Positions 23,870-30,606 of a DNA stretch of 30,606 nucleotides are shown here, in pieces; position 1 is the first letter of the stretch, and each line of letters begins with the position of its first letter. Both the position numbers and the translations under genes were made by a program. The notes under the pieces were generated by a model. It saw only the letters and a program-made list of their open reading frames with translations. It was not told the origin of the DNA and ran no database searches. Origin of the DNA: JALHVH01 sp964544265 (lineage in GTDB: Bacteria > Acidobacteriota > Aminicenantia > Aminicenantales > Saccharicenantaceae); assembly GCA_964544265.1 (NCBI GenBank), contig CAZJBD010000010.1:1-30606 (forward strand), written 5' to 3'.

Positions 23870-23898
23870 AAAATAACTCCCTCGCAGGCGTTTGTCAA
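23870..23898 (-). promoter_or_regulatory. Predicted promoter of the lexA-dinB-dnaE-hicB operon
   Basis: On the minus strand, a perfect TTGACA (23893-23898), a 17-base spacer and TATTTT (23870-23875). Transcription would start near 23863, giving a leader of about ten bases that is almost entirely the ribosome binding site. A LexA operator should overlap this region. I see a ten-base TTTTATAAAA palindrome at 23864-23873 but no classical LexA box. Confidence 0.65.
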
Positions 23899-23923
23899 GA
23901 GGAAATTTGCCCTTTTTATCTTG

Positions 23924-23940
23924 TGAGAAGTGTTATCTCA
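23924..23940. repeat. Inverted repeat upstream of lexA
   Basis: TGAGA and TCTCA separated by seven bases, about 25 bases upstream of the lexA -35 element. It could be a regulator site or the end of the S9 fragment transcript. Five-base arms can arise by chance. Confidence 0.25.
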
Positions 23941-23973
23941 AAATACCCAGTCATAGTAGAGATACGGACCGGA

Positions 23974-24552
23974 TCAGTTTCCAGCCTGCATGACCAAGTT
24001 CTCTATGAAGAATTCCATCATCCGCTCCTGTCGGAGCGAAGAATGGCCGGCATCGGGCCCGACCTGCACTTCGAAGCTCTTGCCCGCCCTTTGCAAGGCC
24101 TGGATGAGCTGCATCGAGTTGTTGGGGTGGACGTTGTTATCCGCCGTCCCGTAATAAATCATCAGCCGGCCCTTAAGGTTATCCACATATTTCATGGCCG
24201 TGCCGGCCTCGTAGCCATCCTTGTTCTCCTGAGGGGTCCACATATAACGTTCGGTATAGATGCTGTCGTAGTGGTTCCAGGCCGTTACGGAGGACTGGGC
24301 GCACGCGGCCGCGAAAACGTCCGGATGCCGGAGTAGGCACATGGCCGACGAATATCCGCCATACGATGTGCCGTATATCCCAACGCGGCTTTTATCGACG
24401 TACGGCCGGTCCCCGAGCGACTTTGCGCCCGCCGCCTGGTCGTCCATTTCGACGACGCCGAGATGGAGGTAGATAGCATCAAGAGATTTCTTGCCGCGAC
24501 CGCCGGCGCTCCGCGAGTCAAAGAAAGCGGGGTAAATTTTGCTAGAAAGCGA
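23974..24552 (-). pseudogene. C-terminal catalytic domain remnant of an S9 family (DPP IV-like) peptidase
   Basis: An open frame of 192 codons after an in-frame TGA at 24553-24555, with no ribosome binding site. It matches only the alpha/beta-hydrolase end of S9 prolyl-oligopeptidase family enzymes: DSRSAGGRGKKSLDAIYLHLG, then YVDKSRVGIYGTSYGGY (Ser63 of the fragment), IYYGTADNNVHPNNS (Asp138) and VGPDAGHSSL (His170). The catalytic triad is therefore present, but the beta-propeller and about 500 residues are missing. The break sits 18 bases from the stop of the kinase gene in a different frame. The first Met (24447) lies well inside the domain. It is best read as a 5'-truncated pseudogene left by a deletion or by a rearrangement that placed the kinase operon here. 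Confidence 0.72.
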
Positions 24553-24569
24553 TCAGACTTGGTCCCCAG

Positions 24570-26474
24570 CTACTTTTTTGCCTGTTTGGACGTGAGCAGA
24601 ATCTTCTGATAGACAATCGAAGCCTGGACATAAGACTTAGCCGCGTTCTCAAAATCCTTCTTTGCCAGGGATGCCCCTCCCTGTTTTTCGTTCTCCTGGG
24701 CGGATGTGAATGCTTTATCTTCCTTTATCCCTTTACCTATGTCTTCAACGTCCTCCCTGAGGTTTTCGACATATTTCTTAAAGGCTTTAAGATGGCCCTC
24801 ATCTCCGCCTTTCTCCATGCTGGCCCTGTAAAGCCTCTCCGAAACGATAAATACAGTTCGCGCGTCGATATAGCTGTTTTGACTTAGATACCGTTGGCCT
24901 TCTTTGGACCTGGCTTCGGCAAGCCCAAAAAACAGATCCTTCGAGTCAATGCCTTCTTTCTCAGCCTGGGCCCTGGCCGCAGTGACCCGGGCCATGGCCA
25001 GACTCGCGGAATTCATATCGGCTTCTAAAGTGCTTGTTTTCGCCTCTGGAGCCGCTTTAGATTCTTCCTTCTTAGCCTCGCCTCCCGCCGGACTTAGCGG
25101 CTTTTCTCGCGTTATAGCTTCTTTGCCTCCTGGCTTTGTTGCTGGCTGCGTCCCCCTTTTAGCCTCCTGTTTTTTCTCGGAGGTTTCGGAAGACTGGGCG
25201 GCTCCCGCGTCCGGCTTGTTTATCGCTGCAGAAGCATCTGCGGCCTCTGGCGAAGAGGAAGGCCCGCCTTTTTTGGGCAGGAATTTCAGAACGGCGAACG
25301 TCAAGATGCCCAAAACGACAACCCCTGCCGCTGGGATGAGGAATTTCTTTACTGGGGACGCGACGGCGGCCCGCTCTTTTGTGGCCGTTACGACGGACCG
25401 CTCTTTCGTGGCGGACGGCTTTTTCTTAGGAACCACCCGTTCGGCCGTCGAAAGGTCCTGTTCGAGCCTGTTCAAATCCTCCATCAGATCTTCTGCATCC
25501 TGGTAGCGATCGTCGGGCGACTTTTCCATGCATTTCGAAATGACCGCGGCCAGGTCTGGCGACACCTGGGCATTCCATTCGCGGACACTCCTGGGCTTCT
25601 CAGTTTTGTGCTTCATCGCGATGCTCAGGGGCGTTTCACCGTCGAACGGGACCCTGCCCGAGACCATCTCATAGAGGACGATGCCGAGCGAATAAATGTC
25701 CGCACGCTTGTCGACGTCCAGGAGCTCAGCCTGTTCTGGAGACATATACTCGGGCGTGCCGATCATGACGCCGGAACCCGTCATCCGTTCCGTGTCGACG
25801 AATCGGGCGATCCCGAAATCCATGATCTTCGCATTTCCGTCCTGGTCGATCATGATGTTCTGCGGCTTTAGGTCCCGGTGGATGACACCCAGCCGATGGG
25901 CCTCTGCCAAGCCCTCACAAACCTGCTTGGCGATATTGATCGCCTTCCCCGACGACAGCGTCCCTGCCCGGCGGATGAAGCGCTTGAGGTCCTCCCCGGC
26001 AACATGCTCCATGGTTATATATTGGGTGTAGCCTTCTTCGCCAAGGTCGTGCATCCTGCAGATATTCCGGTGCGTGAGTTTCCGAGCGATCTTGAGCTCA
26101 TTTCGAAAGCGCTCGATGGCCTTATCGTTCAGGCCGATCTCGGGCCGGATGATCTTCAGAGCGACGACCTCGTTAATCTTGCGGTCGAAGGCTTTATAGA
26201 CTTTGCCCATTCCCCCTTGTCCGAGCGTCTCGATGATCTCATAACGTCCGGCAAAGAGGTCGCCCCGCGAGACCTCGAAAGTCTGGGACTTGATCGTCCC
26301 CGAGGCCGGTTCCTTGAGAGGGCCTGCGCAGTTGGAGCAGAAACGGCTGTCGCCAGGGTTCTCCGTCCGACAATTCGGGCATTTGATGGTCGGTCCCTGT
26401 TGCCGTGTTGATCCAGTTTGCATCCGGATCGTGCCTCCCTTCGCCTTGCCCTTCTTCTGCGCCTTTGTGTCCAT
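24570..26474 (-). CDS. Membrane Ser/Thr protein kinase with N-terminal zinc ribbon
   Basis: A 634-residue PknB-type kinase. The N-terminus holds a zinc ribbon (C32, C35, C46, C49; CPNC and CSNC). The kinase domain (about 76-345) has the Gly loop LGQGGMGKVYKAFD, the ATP Lys K107, HRDLKPQN (catalytic D201), DFGIA and GTPEYMSPEQ, all intact. A Lys-rich juxtamembrane stretch leads to one TM (about 376-398), followed by an extracytoplasmic region. That region has a low-complexity Ala/Lys/Glu segment and then a helical domain with repeat-like spacing (AEARSKEGQRYLSQNSYIDA and GGASLAKKDFENAAKSY). The start at 26474 follows GAGGAGC; a longer reading to 26537 would overlap the cyclase. The gap from the cyclase stop is four bases, so cyclase and kinase form one operon. 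Its FHA-bearing neighbour is a likely phospho-target. Confidence 0.9.
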   Translation of the reverse strand: MDTKAQKKGKAKGGTIRMQTGSTRQQGPTIKCPNCRTENPGDSRFCSNCAGPLKEPASGTIKSQTFEVSRGDLFAGRYEIIETLGQGGMGKVYKAFDRKINEVVALKIIRPEIGLNDKAIERFRNELKIARKLTHRNICRMHDLGEEGYTQYITMEHVAGEDLKRFIRRAGTLSSGKAINIAKQVCEGLAEAHRLGVIHRDLKPQNIMIDQDGNAKIMDFGIARFVDTERMTGSGVMIGTPEYMSPEQAELLDVDKRADIYSLGIVLYEMVSGRVPFDGETPLSIAMKHKTEKPRSVREWNAQVSPDLAAVISKCMEKSPDDRYQDAEDLMEDLNRLEQDLSTAERVVPKKKPSATKERSVVTATKERAAVASPVKKFLIPAAGVVVLGILTFAVLKFLPKKGGPSSSPEAADASAAINKPDAGAAQSSETSEKKQEAKRGTQPATKPGGKEAITREKPLSPAGGEAKKEESKAAPEAKTSTLEADMNSASLAMARVTAARAQAEKEGIDSKDLFFGLAEARSKEGQRYLSQNSYIDARTVFIVSERLYRASMEKGGDEGHLKAFKKYVENLREDVEDIGKGIKEDKAFTSAQENEKQGGASLAKKDFENAAKSYVQASIVYQKILLTSKQAKK

Positions 26475-26478
26475 GGAA

Positions 26479-28059
26479 TCAGCTCCTCTTCCCTCCCGTC
26501 CAGCGGCGGACGAGATAGGCTTTGAGTGTGCCCTCATGTTTGGTTTCTATGTCGCGTGGAGGATGTTCGACCTCAACGAATTGGTGCAGCCGGGAATAGG
26601 CTGCGGGACTGATGAGGATTTCTCCGGCCGCCGCGGCCGCACAATAGCGGGAAGTCGTATTGATCGTGCTGCCGATGACGGTGTACTCCATCCGTTCGGG
26701 GGCTCCGATGAAGCCGTGAATCACCGGGCCCGTATGAATTCCGATCCCGATCCGGAACGCGGGTCGGCCTTTCCAGCGTCCCGAAACCAGGTTGCTAATG
26801 ACCGTCTGCATTTCTAAGGCCGCCTGCACCGCGTTCTCCCATTGCTGAGGATCCGGGTCCGGACTTCCGAAAACGGCCAGGACCGCGTCTCCCATGTACT
26901 TATCGACGGTCCCATTATATTTAAGGATGATCGGCGTGAGGTCGTGAAACATGTCGTTAAGCGTTTGAACCACGAGCTCAGGCTCCATTCCTGCCGATAG
27001 CTTGGTGAATCCGCGAATGTCAGAGAACAGGACTGTAACCGCCTCAACCCTCTCGCTTACGAGCTCCATCCGGCCTGGATGCCGCGCCAGCCGCTCCGCG
27101 ATCGGCCGGGGAAACTGGGCCAAAAGCCGGGACTTGACGAGCGCCTCACGCTGCATGGTCTGTTGTAAAGAGAGGTTCTTTATGAACATGGCCGCCTGGG
27201 CCGCGATGGACTGCATCAATCGAAGATCTTCGAGGTCGAACACGGCTTTCCCGGAAACGGCATCCAAATACAAAACGCCCAAGACCTCGTCTTTCCAGAT
27301 CAGCGGGACATACATGGCTGACTGGACGCCGGTCTGGATGAGGCTGGCCGATTTATCGACACCACCGGAGGCATCGACCTGCCATAAGCAGCCTTTCTTT
27401 TGACTCTGGACATGCCTGGCCAGGGTTAGGCTGCAAGTCGGCGCCTGGTCTTCCGGCCGGAAGGCTTTGAGGATGAGATCGGCCCCCAGGAGGAGGCCGC
27501 TGTGCCAAGCACCCCCCGGGCGGCCCGGGAACGCCCGATGGAGATGCTCCAGAAGGACCGAGGCGAGGGATTCAACGTTGTCGATCTCCCCCAAGGATGC
27601 ACCCAACTCGCAGACCGCCGAGAGCCGGAGTCGGATATCGTCCAAGGACGCACCCGCCAGGAAGAGGTCGGACATGGATTGGCCGGCCTCGATGATCTCG
27701 ACGGGCTTCTCCTTGATCTGAGTATCAGGTTTTTTTTCGGCGGCAGGAGGAGGCGCAAGGCCTATATCGACTTTGAGCGTTGTCTTCCCGACCCGGACAA
27801 CGGATTCCGGGGTTAATTGGATCTTTGTCTTGGGTTTGATTTTTCTCTGATTGACCCACGTTCCGTTCGTGCTGCCAAGGTCTTCGATCCAGATTTCATT
27901 GCCTTTTCGCGTCAAACGAGCATGGCGGCCGGAGATCTCTCCATCGGCCAATCCGATCTGGTCGGGGCCGGGGGGCAACTGCCGCCCGATAAGGACGCTA
28001 TCGGAATCTTTGATGAACTGCTCGGTAACTCCAGTAGGCCCCGTGCAGGAAATCCTCAT
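26479..28059 (-). CDS. FHA-GAF-class III adenylate/guanylate cyclase
   Basis: A 526-residue cytoplasmic signalling protein. The FHA domain (about 1-100) has GR at 25-26, SGRHA (S43-H46) and STNGTWVN (S63-T67), the phosphothreonine-binding residues. A GAF domain (about 150-300) includes YVPLIWKDEVLGVLYLD. The cyclase domain (about 338-500) has metal-binding D347 (LFSDIRGFT) and D391 (YMGDAVLAVFG), plus transition-state N467 and R471 (INTTSR). The position that is usually Asp in adenylate cyclases (VIGD) is Ser464 here, so ATP or GTP preference is uncertain. The ATG at 28059 follows GGGAGGATC. It is the first gene of the operon with the Ser/Thr kinase. Confidence 0.9.
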   Translation of the reverse strand: MRISCTGPTGVTEQFIKDSDSVLIGRQLPPGPDQIGLADGEISGRHARLTRKGNEIWIEDLGSTNGTWVNQRKIKPKTKIQLTPESVVRVGKTTLKVDIGLAPPPAAEKKPDTQIKEKPVEIIEAGQSMSDLFLAGASLDDIRLRLSAVCELGASLGEIDNVESLASVLLEHLHRAFPGRPGGAWHSGLLLGADLILKAFRPEDQAPTCSLTLARHVQSQKKGCLWQVDASGGVDKSASLIQTGVQSAMYVPLIWKDEVLGVLYLDAVSGKAVFDLEDLRLMQSIAAQAAMFIKNLSLQQTMQREALVKSRLLAQFPRPIAERLARHPGRMELVSERVEAVTVLFSDIRGFTKLSAGMEPELVVQTLNDMFHDLTPIILKYNGTVDKYMGDAVLAVFGSPDPDPQQWENAVQAALEMQTVISNLVSGRWKGRPAFRIGIGIHTGPVIHGFIGAPERMEYTVIGSTINTTSRYCAAAAAGEILISPAAYSRLHQFVEVEHPPRDIETKHEGTLKAYLVRRWTGGKRS

Positions 28060-28105
28060 CCTGAGATCCTCCCGTAATCCGGCATCTTGCCTGCATCCCT
28101 TATTC

Positions 28106-28122
28106 GCACGTTTTATTCGTGC
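28106..28122 (-). other. Small hairpin in the cyclase leader
   Basis: GCACG and CGTGC (five-base arms, seven-base AT loop) lie in the roughly 63-base leader of the cyclase-kinase message, starting right after the predicted transcription start. No riboswitch class is recognised. Confidence 0.25.
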
Positions 28123-28129
28123 CTTAATA

Positions 28130-28159
28130 CTTATACACCAGAGTTCTGATGAATGTCAA
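28130..28159 (-). promoter_or_regulatory. Predicted promoter of the cyclase-kinase operon
   Basis: On the minus strand, a perfect TTGACA (28154-28159), an 18-base spacer and TATAAG (28130-28135). The rest of the 205-base gap between the cyclase start (28059) and the GGDEF-EAL stop (28265) shows no gene that I can support. Confidence 0.65.
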
Positions 28160-28264
28160 AAAAACCATCGATCCGGATGCCCCCGGTTCTCGGAGACCAG
28201 GCCAAATGAGGAGTTCGCCAAACAGGTATTTGTTCCAAGGCCCGGCCGGCGCCGAACCGGAATG

Positions 28265-30328
28265 CTACTTTAGGGAGATCAATAATTTCGCTCTGTCCGA
28301 GCCCAAGATGACTTCAACCCCGGCGGGGTCCAACGGTTTATGAAAGTAGAAGCCCTGAGCGTATTCGCCGTTCAACCACCGCAGAAGCTCCAACTGGTCG
28401 GAGGTTTCAACGCCTTCCGCGATGACATCCAACCCGAGGTTTCGGGCGAGGGTTAGGATTGTCCTCACGATCGCCAACCCTTCCCCCGAAGGATTGATGG
28501 CCTTGATAAAGCTCCGGTCGATCTTCAACCCATCCACCGAGAGCATGTTGAGATAGTTCATCGTCGAATACCCCGTCCCAAAGTCGTCGATGAGGATGCG
28601 CACCCTGAGCCGTCTCAATTCGTTCAGAAGACCGGCCGCCCGCTCTGAGTTTTCGATGACCGTGCTTTCCGTGATCTCAAGTCTCAACGTCGAAGGGTCG
28701 AGGCGAGTTTCCTTAAGGATGCCTTCCACGGTGTTGATAAAGCCCAGGACAAGCTGCTTGTTGGAGAGATTCACGCTGATCGACAGGGGAGGATTCTTAG
28801 GGAATCTCCTCTGCCATTCCGCCATCTGCCGACACGACTCTCGGAGCACCCAATCTCCGATGGGCCCGATCAATCCGGTATCCTCAGCAAGCGGGATGAA
28901 TTGGCCTGGAGCGATCAGGCCGCGCGAAGGATGCTGCCAACGGACAAGGGCCTCGAATCCCACGATCTCCCCCGCTTTTAAACCGACGATCGGCTGGTAG
29001 TGGATCAGGAACTCATTCCGTTCCACCGCCCGCCTGAGGTCTGTCTCGAGCTGCAATAAGTTAACGGCTTGGTCCCGCATCGTCCCATCGAAAACGACGT
29101 GCCTCGCCTTTCCTTCGGCCTTGGCCCGATACATGGCGGTATCGGCGTCTCTGAGAAGGTTTTCGGGCTTATCATAGTCGGGTCCTGCAATTGCGATGCC
29201 GATGCTGACCGTGGCAAAGACCTCGTTCCCGTCGAGAGCGAACGGTTTTCCGATCTCCCGCTGAATCCTCTGAACCGTCGCTTCCACGTCTGCGGGGCCG
29301 TTGATGTCTTCGAGGAGCACGGCGAATTCATCGCCGCCCAGCCGGGCCACGGTATCTCCGAAGCGTATGCAGTCCAGAAGCCTCTTGGCGACGGAAACGA
29401 GCATCTGGTCGCCCTTCCTGTGCCCGAGACTGTCGTTAACGTTTTTGAAGCGGTCGATATCGATACAGAGGAGCGCGAACGAGGCGCTTTTCCGCCTCTG
29501 AATGCGGGCGAAAGAGAGGCCGAGCCTGTCCAGGAAAAGTGCCCGGTTTGCCAGGTTCGTTACCGGATCATGGAAAGCGTCGAGGAGAAGCTGCTCCTCG
29601 AGAGACTTGGAATCGGTGATGTCGATCCAATAGCCAATAATCTCCCCGTCCCCGCCATTTCTTCCGGGAGCGAATCTCAGCTCGTTGCGCAGCCACCTGT
29701 AGGTCCCGTCCTTGTGTCTTGCCCGGACATCGTGGACAAGATGCCCCACCTCAAGCAGGCACTGGAGCACGGTCGATAGCTCCTCCCGGTCCTCCGGATG
29801 GACCTTCTCCAGCCAAGCTGCCGGCCCGTCCAGAAATTCTCTAGGCTCGTATCCGAGGAGAGTCCTGACACTGTTACTGATGAAGGTGATTGGATAGCCG
29901 GCGACAGGCCGACAGCAGAAGATAACTCCCGAGCTCGAGGCCAAGAGATGGTCAAGGCGGGTCTTAGCGGCAAGTGCGCTTTGTTCGGCTTCGACCGCCC
30001 GCTTTTTCCAGGTGCTAAGGTCGCTACCCGATCGGACGCGGAGATGAGCCCCGGAAATGGCTGCCGAGCCCGGGACGCCCGGGCCAGAAACACCGGGCTG
30101 TCCCTTCCGCTCCTTTAGGTTCGGTCCTTTCATATTTCGATAGCTCTGCTCTGCGCTCATTTTAGTCGGACAGAATCGTCGAGGATTGGATAATTCCAGA
30201 AAGGGGGTGTGGTGGCAATCATCACTGGAGATGGTTTCCGGGGGTGATTTTCCTTCCCTCCGCCTGACCCCAAAGGGTGATAGGGGGTGATCCAACGGAT
30301 AATACGTATGAGAAAATGGACTTGACAT
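28265..30328 (-). CDS. PAS-GGDEF-EAL cyclic di-GMP turnover protein
   Basis: Up to 687 residues, no TM helix. A PAS/PAC domain (about 125-245) has GYEPREFL, WLEKVHPEDRE and the PAC block DGTYRWLRNELRF. The GGDEF domain carries the intact active site GGDEF (331-335) and an inhibitory I-site RFGD (R322, D325) five residues before it. The EAL domain has EAL at 459-461, NLSNKQL, EITES, IDDFGTGYS, LKIDRSFI and AEGVET, so the phosphodiesterase residues are also present. Both activities are therefore possible. The first 56 residues look unlike protein sequence, and the leader has GGGTGAT repeats, so ATG at 30160 or 30133 may be the true start. I keep 30328 because a promoter sits just upstream of it. 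Confidence 0.88.
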   Translation of the reverse strand: MSSPFSHTYYPLDHPLSPFGVRRREGKSPPETISSDDCHHTPFLELSNPRRFCPTKMSAEQSYRNMKGPNLKERKGQPGVSGPGVPGSAAISGAHLRVRSGSDLSTWKKRAVEAEQSALAAKTRLDHLLASSSGVIFCCRPVAGYPITFISNSVRTLLGYEPREFLDGPAAWLEKVHPEDREELSTVLQCLLEVGHLVHDVRARHKDGTYRWLRNELRFAPGRNGGDGEIIGYWIDITDSKSLEEQLLLDAFHDPVTNLANRALFLDRLGLSFARIQRRKSASFALLCIDIDRFKNVNDSLGHRKGDQMLVSVAKRLLDCIRFGDTVARLGGDEFAVLLEDINGPADVEATVQRIQREIGKPFALDGNEVFATVSIGIAIAGPDYDKPENLLRDADTAMYRAKAEGKARHVVFDGTMRDQAVNLLQLETDLRRAVERNEFLIHYQPIVGLKAGEIVGFEALVRWQHPSRGLIAPGQFIPLAEDTGLIGPIGDWVLRESCRQMAEWQRRFPKNPPLSISVNLSNKQLVLGFINTVEGILKETRLDPSTLRLEITESTVIENSERAAGLLNELRRLRVRILIDDFGTGYSTMNYLNMLSVDGLKIDRSFIKAINPSGEGLAIVRTILTLARNLGLDVIAEGVETSDQLELLRWLNGEYAQGFYFHKPLDPAGVEVILGSDRAKLLISLK
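30240..30291 (+). repeat. Three GGGTGAT direct repeats near the GGDEF-EAL 5' end
   Basis: GGGGGTGAT at 30240-30248, GGGTGAT at 30275-30281 and GGGGGTGAT at 30283-30291. They fall in what is either the first coding codons or the untranslated leader of the GGDEF-EAL gene. Confidence 0.35.
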
Positions 30329-30350
30329 CCCGCCTAATCGTTATTAATAA
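30322..30350 (+). promoter_or_regulatory. Predicted promoter of the winged-helix gene
   Basis: TTGACA at 30322-30327, a 17-base spacer and TAATAA at 30345-30350. The start would be near 30357, seven bases before the GTG at 30364. Its -10 box overlaps the -10 box of the opposite promoter. Confidence 0.55.
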
Positions 30351-30369
30351 TTAACATTTGTAAGTGCAA
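30341..30369 (-). promoter_or_regulatory. Predicted promoter of the GGDEF-EAL gene
   Basis: On the minus strand, TTGCAC (30364-30369), a 17-base spacer and TAATAA (30341-30346). The start would be near 30334, six bases before the ATG at 30328. Confidence 0.5.
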
Positions 30370-30606
30370 ATTAACACGACCATCTCCCTGGAAACCATTC
30401 TCGACGGAATCCTCGATTCGAGGGCGAAGCTTCGGATCATCCGCCTTTTCGCTTCCCGGACCGAGGCCTTTACGGCTTCCGGGAGGGAGATCGCCAAATG
30501 GACCGCCCTCTCCCCTCCTGCTGCCCACTCCGCCCTGAAGGACCTGCTGGCGAGGAGGGTTCTCAAGCGAGAGATCCTCGGCAATCAGCACCTGTACAGA
30601 TTGGAC
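30364..30606 (+). CDS. Winged-helix DNA-binding protein, cut by the window edge
   Basis: A partial open frame of 81 codons that runs off the right edge. It begins at GTG 30364, which is directly preceded by an in-frame TAA, so no ATG start is available further upstream. The visible part is a compact winged helix: RIIRLFASRTEAFTASGREI, then AKWTALSPPAAHSALKDLL (recognition part) and RRVLKREILGNQHLYRLD (wing). This layout is common in the N-terminal domain of nucleotidyltransferase-fused regulators (MNT-HTH proteins), where the enzyme domain follows the wing; that part is outside the window, so the fusion is only a guess. No Shine-Dalgarno sequence is visible. Confidence 0.68.
   Translation, partial: MQINTTISLETILDGILDSRAKLRIIRLFASRTEAFTASGREIAKWTALSPPAAHSALKDLLARRVLKREILGNQHLYRLD

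Noticed and set aside
28149..28343. Small plus-strand frame in the gap between the cyclase and GGDEF-EAL genes
   Set aside because: No ribosome binding site, overlaps the 3' end of the GGDEF-EAL gene, and contains the cyclase promoter on the other strand.
30201..30328. c-di-GMP riboswitch upstream of the GGDEF-EAL gene
   Set aside because: None of the GEMM core sequences can be seen on the minus strand; only short G-rich repeats are present.

Overview
The window looks like chromosomal DNA of a moderately GC-rich Gram-negative-type bacterium with a housekeeping and signalling gene set. There is no insertion sequence, phage gene, CRISPR array, tRNA or rRNA that I can recognise. Two exported lipoproteins, a PP0621-like protein, a DUF1684 protein, a NIF3-type protein, a very large NtrY-like kinase and a lexA-dinB-dnaE cassette together suggest Acidobacteriota or a related lineage such as Candidatus Aminicenantes. 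That placement is inference from gene content; no marker gene proves it.

Layout. 1-3.0 kb: a secreted amidohydrolase (+) converges on a secreted M14-type carboxypeptidase/deacylase (-). 3.0-7.7 kb: a two-helix small membrane protein with a near-consensus promoter, then a translationally coupled pair of an exported NTF2-like protein and a 1276-residue polytopic histidine kinase. 7.7-10.5 kb: a flavodoxin, an M48 lipoprotein protease and a LEA14-like lipoprotein. 10.5-13.0 kb (-): a YpfJ-type zinc metallopeptidase and, upstream of it, a coupled pair of a mini acyl-CoA-dehydrogenase-like protein and a NIF3 family protein. 13.1-15.5 kb: a PP0621-like protein, acylphosphatase, ThiD-like kinase and threonine dehydratase, in two convergent pairs whose 3' ends overlap. 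15.6-18.9 kb (+): DUF72 protein, diaminopimelate decarboxylase, DUF1684 protein and the 5' stump of an acetyltransferase gene.

18.9-23.9 kb (-) is the most coherent system: one operon lexA, dinB, a short dnaE-type polymerase and a small HicB-like gene, read from a good sigma-70-type promoter. It looks like a self-regulated SOS translesion-synthesis cassette without imuA or an imuB-type pseudo-polymerase, and with an antitoxin-like tail. 24.0-24.6 kb holds the C-terminal catalytic domain of an S9 peptidase that has lost its front end. 24.6-28.1 kb (-) is an operon of an FHA-GAF-class III nucleotide cyclase followed by a zinc-ribbon Ser/Thr kinase. 28.3-30.3 kb (-) is a PAS-GGDEF-EAL c-di-GMP protein. 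Its promoter overlaps, through the -10 elements, a divergent promoter for a winged-helix gene that runs off the right edge.

Several genes (at 112, 3396/3399, 13107, 30328 and 30364) have a -10-like element only about 7 to 17 bases upstream of the start codon and no Shine-Dalgarno sequence at normal spacing. This suggests leaderless or near-leaderless transcripts, whereas others (2890, 8365, 9851, 11375, 17795, 19097, 26474, 28059) have strong Shine-Dalgarno sequences. All product calls come from reading motifs by eye; no database search was run.
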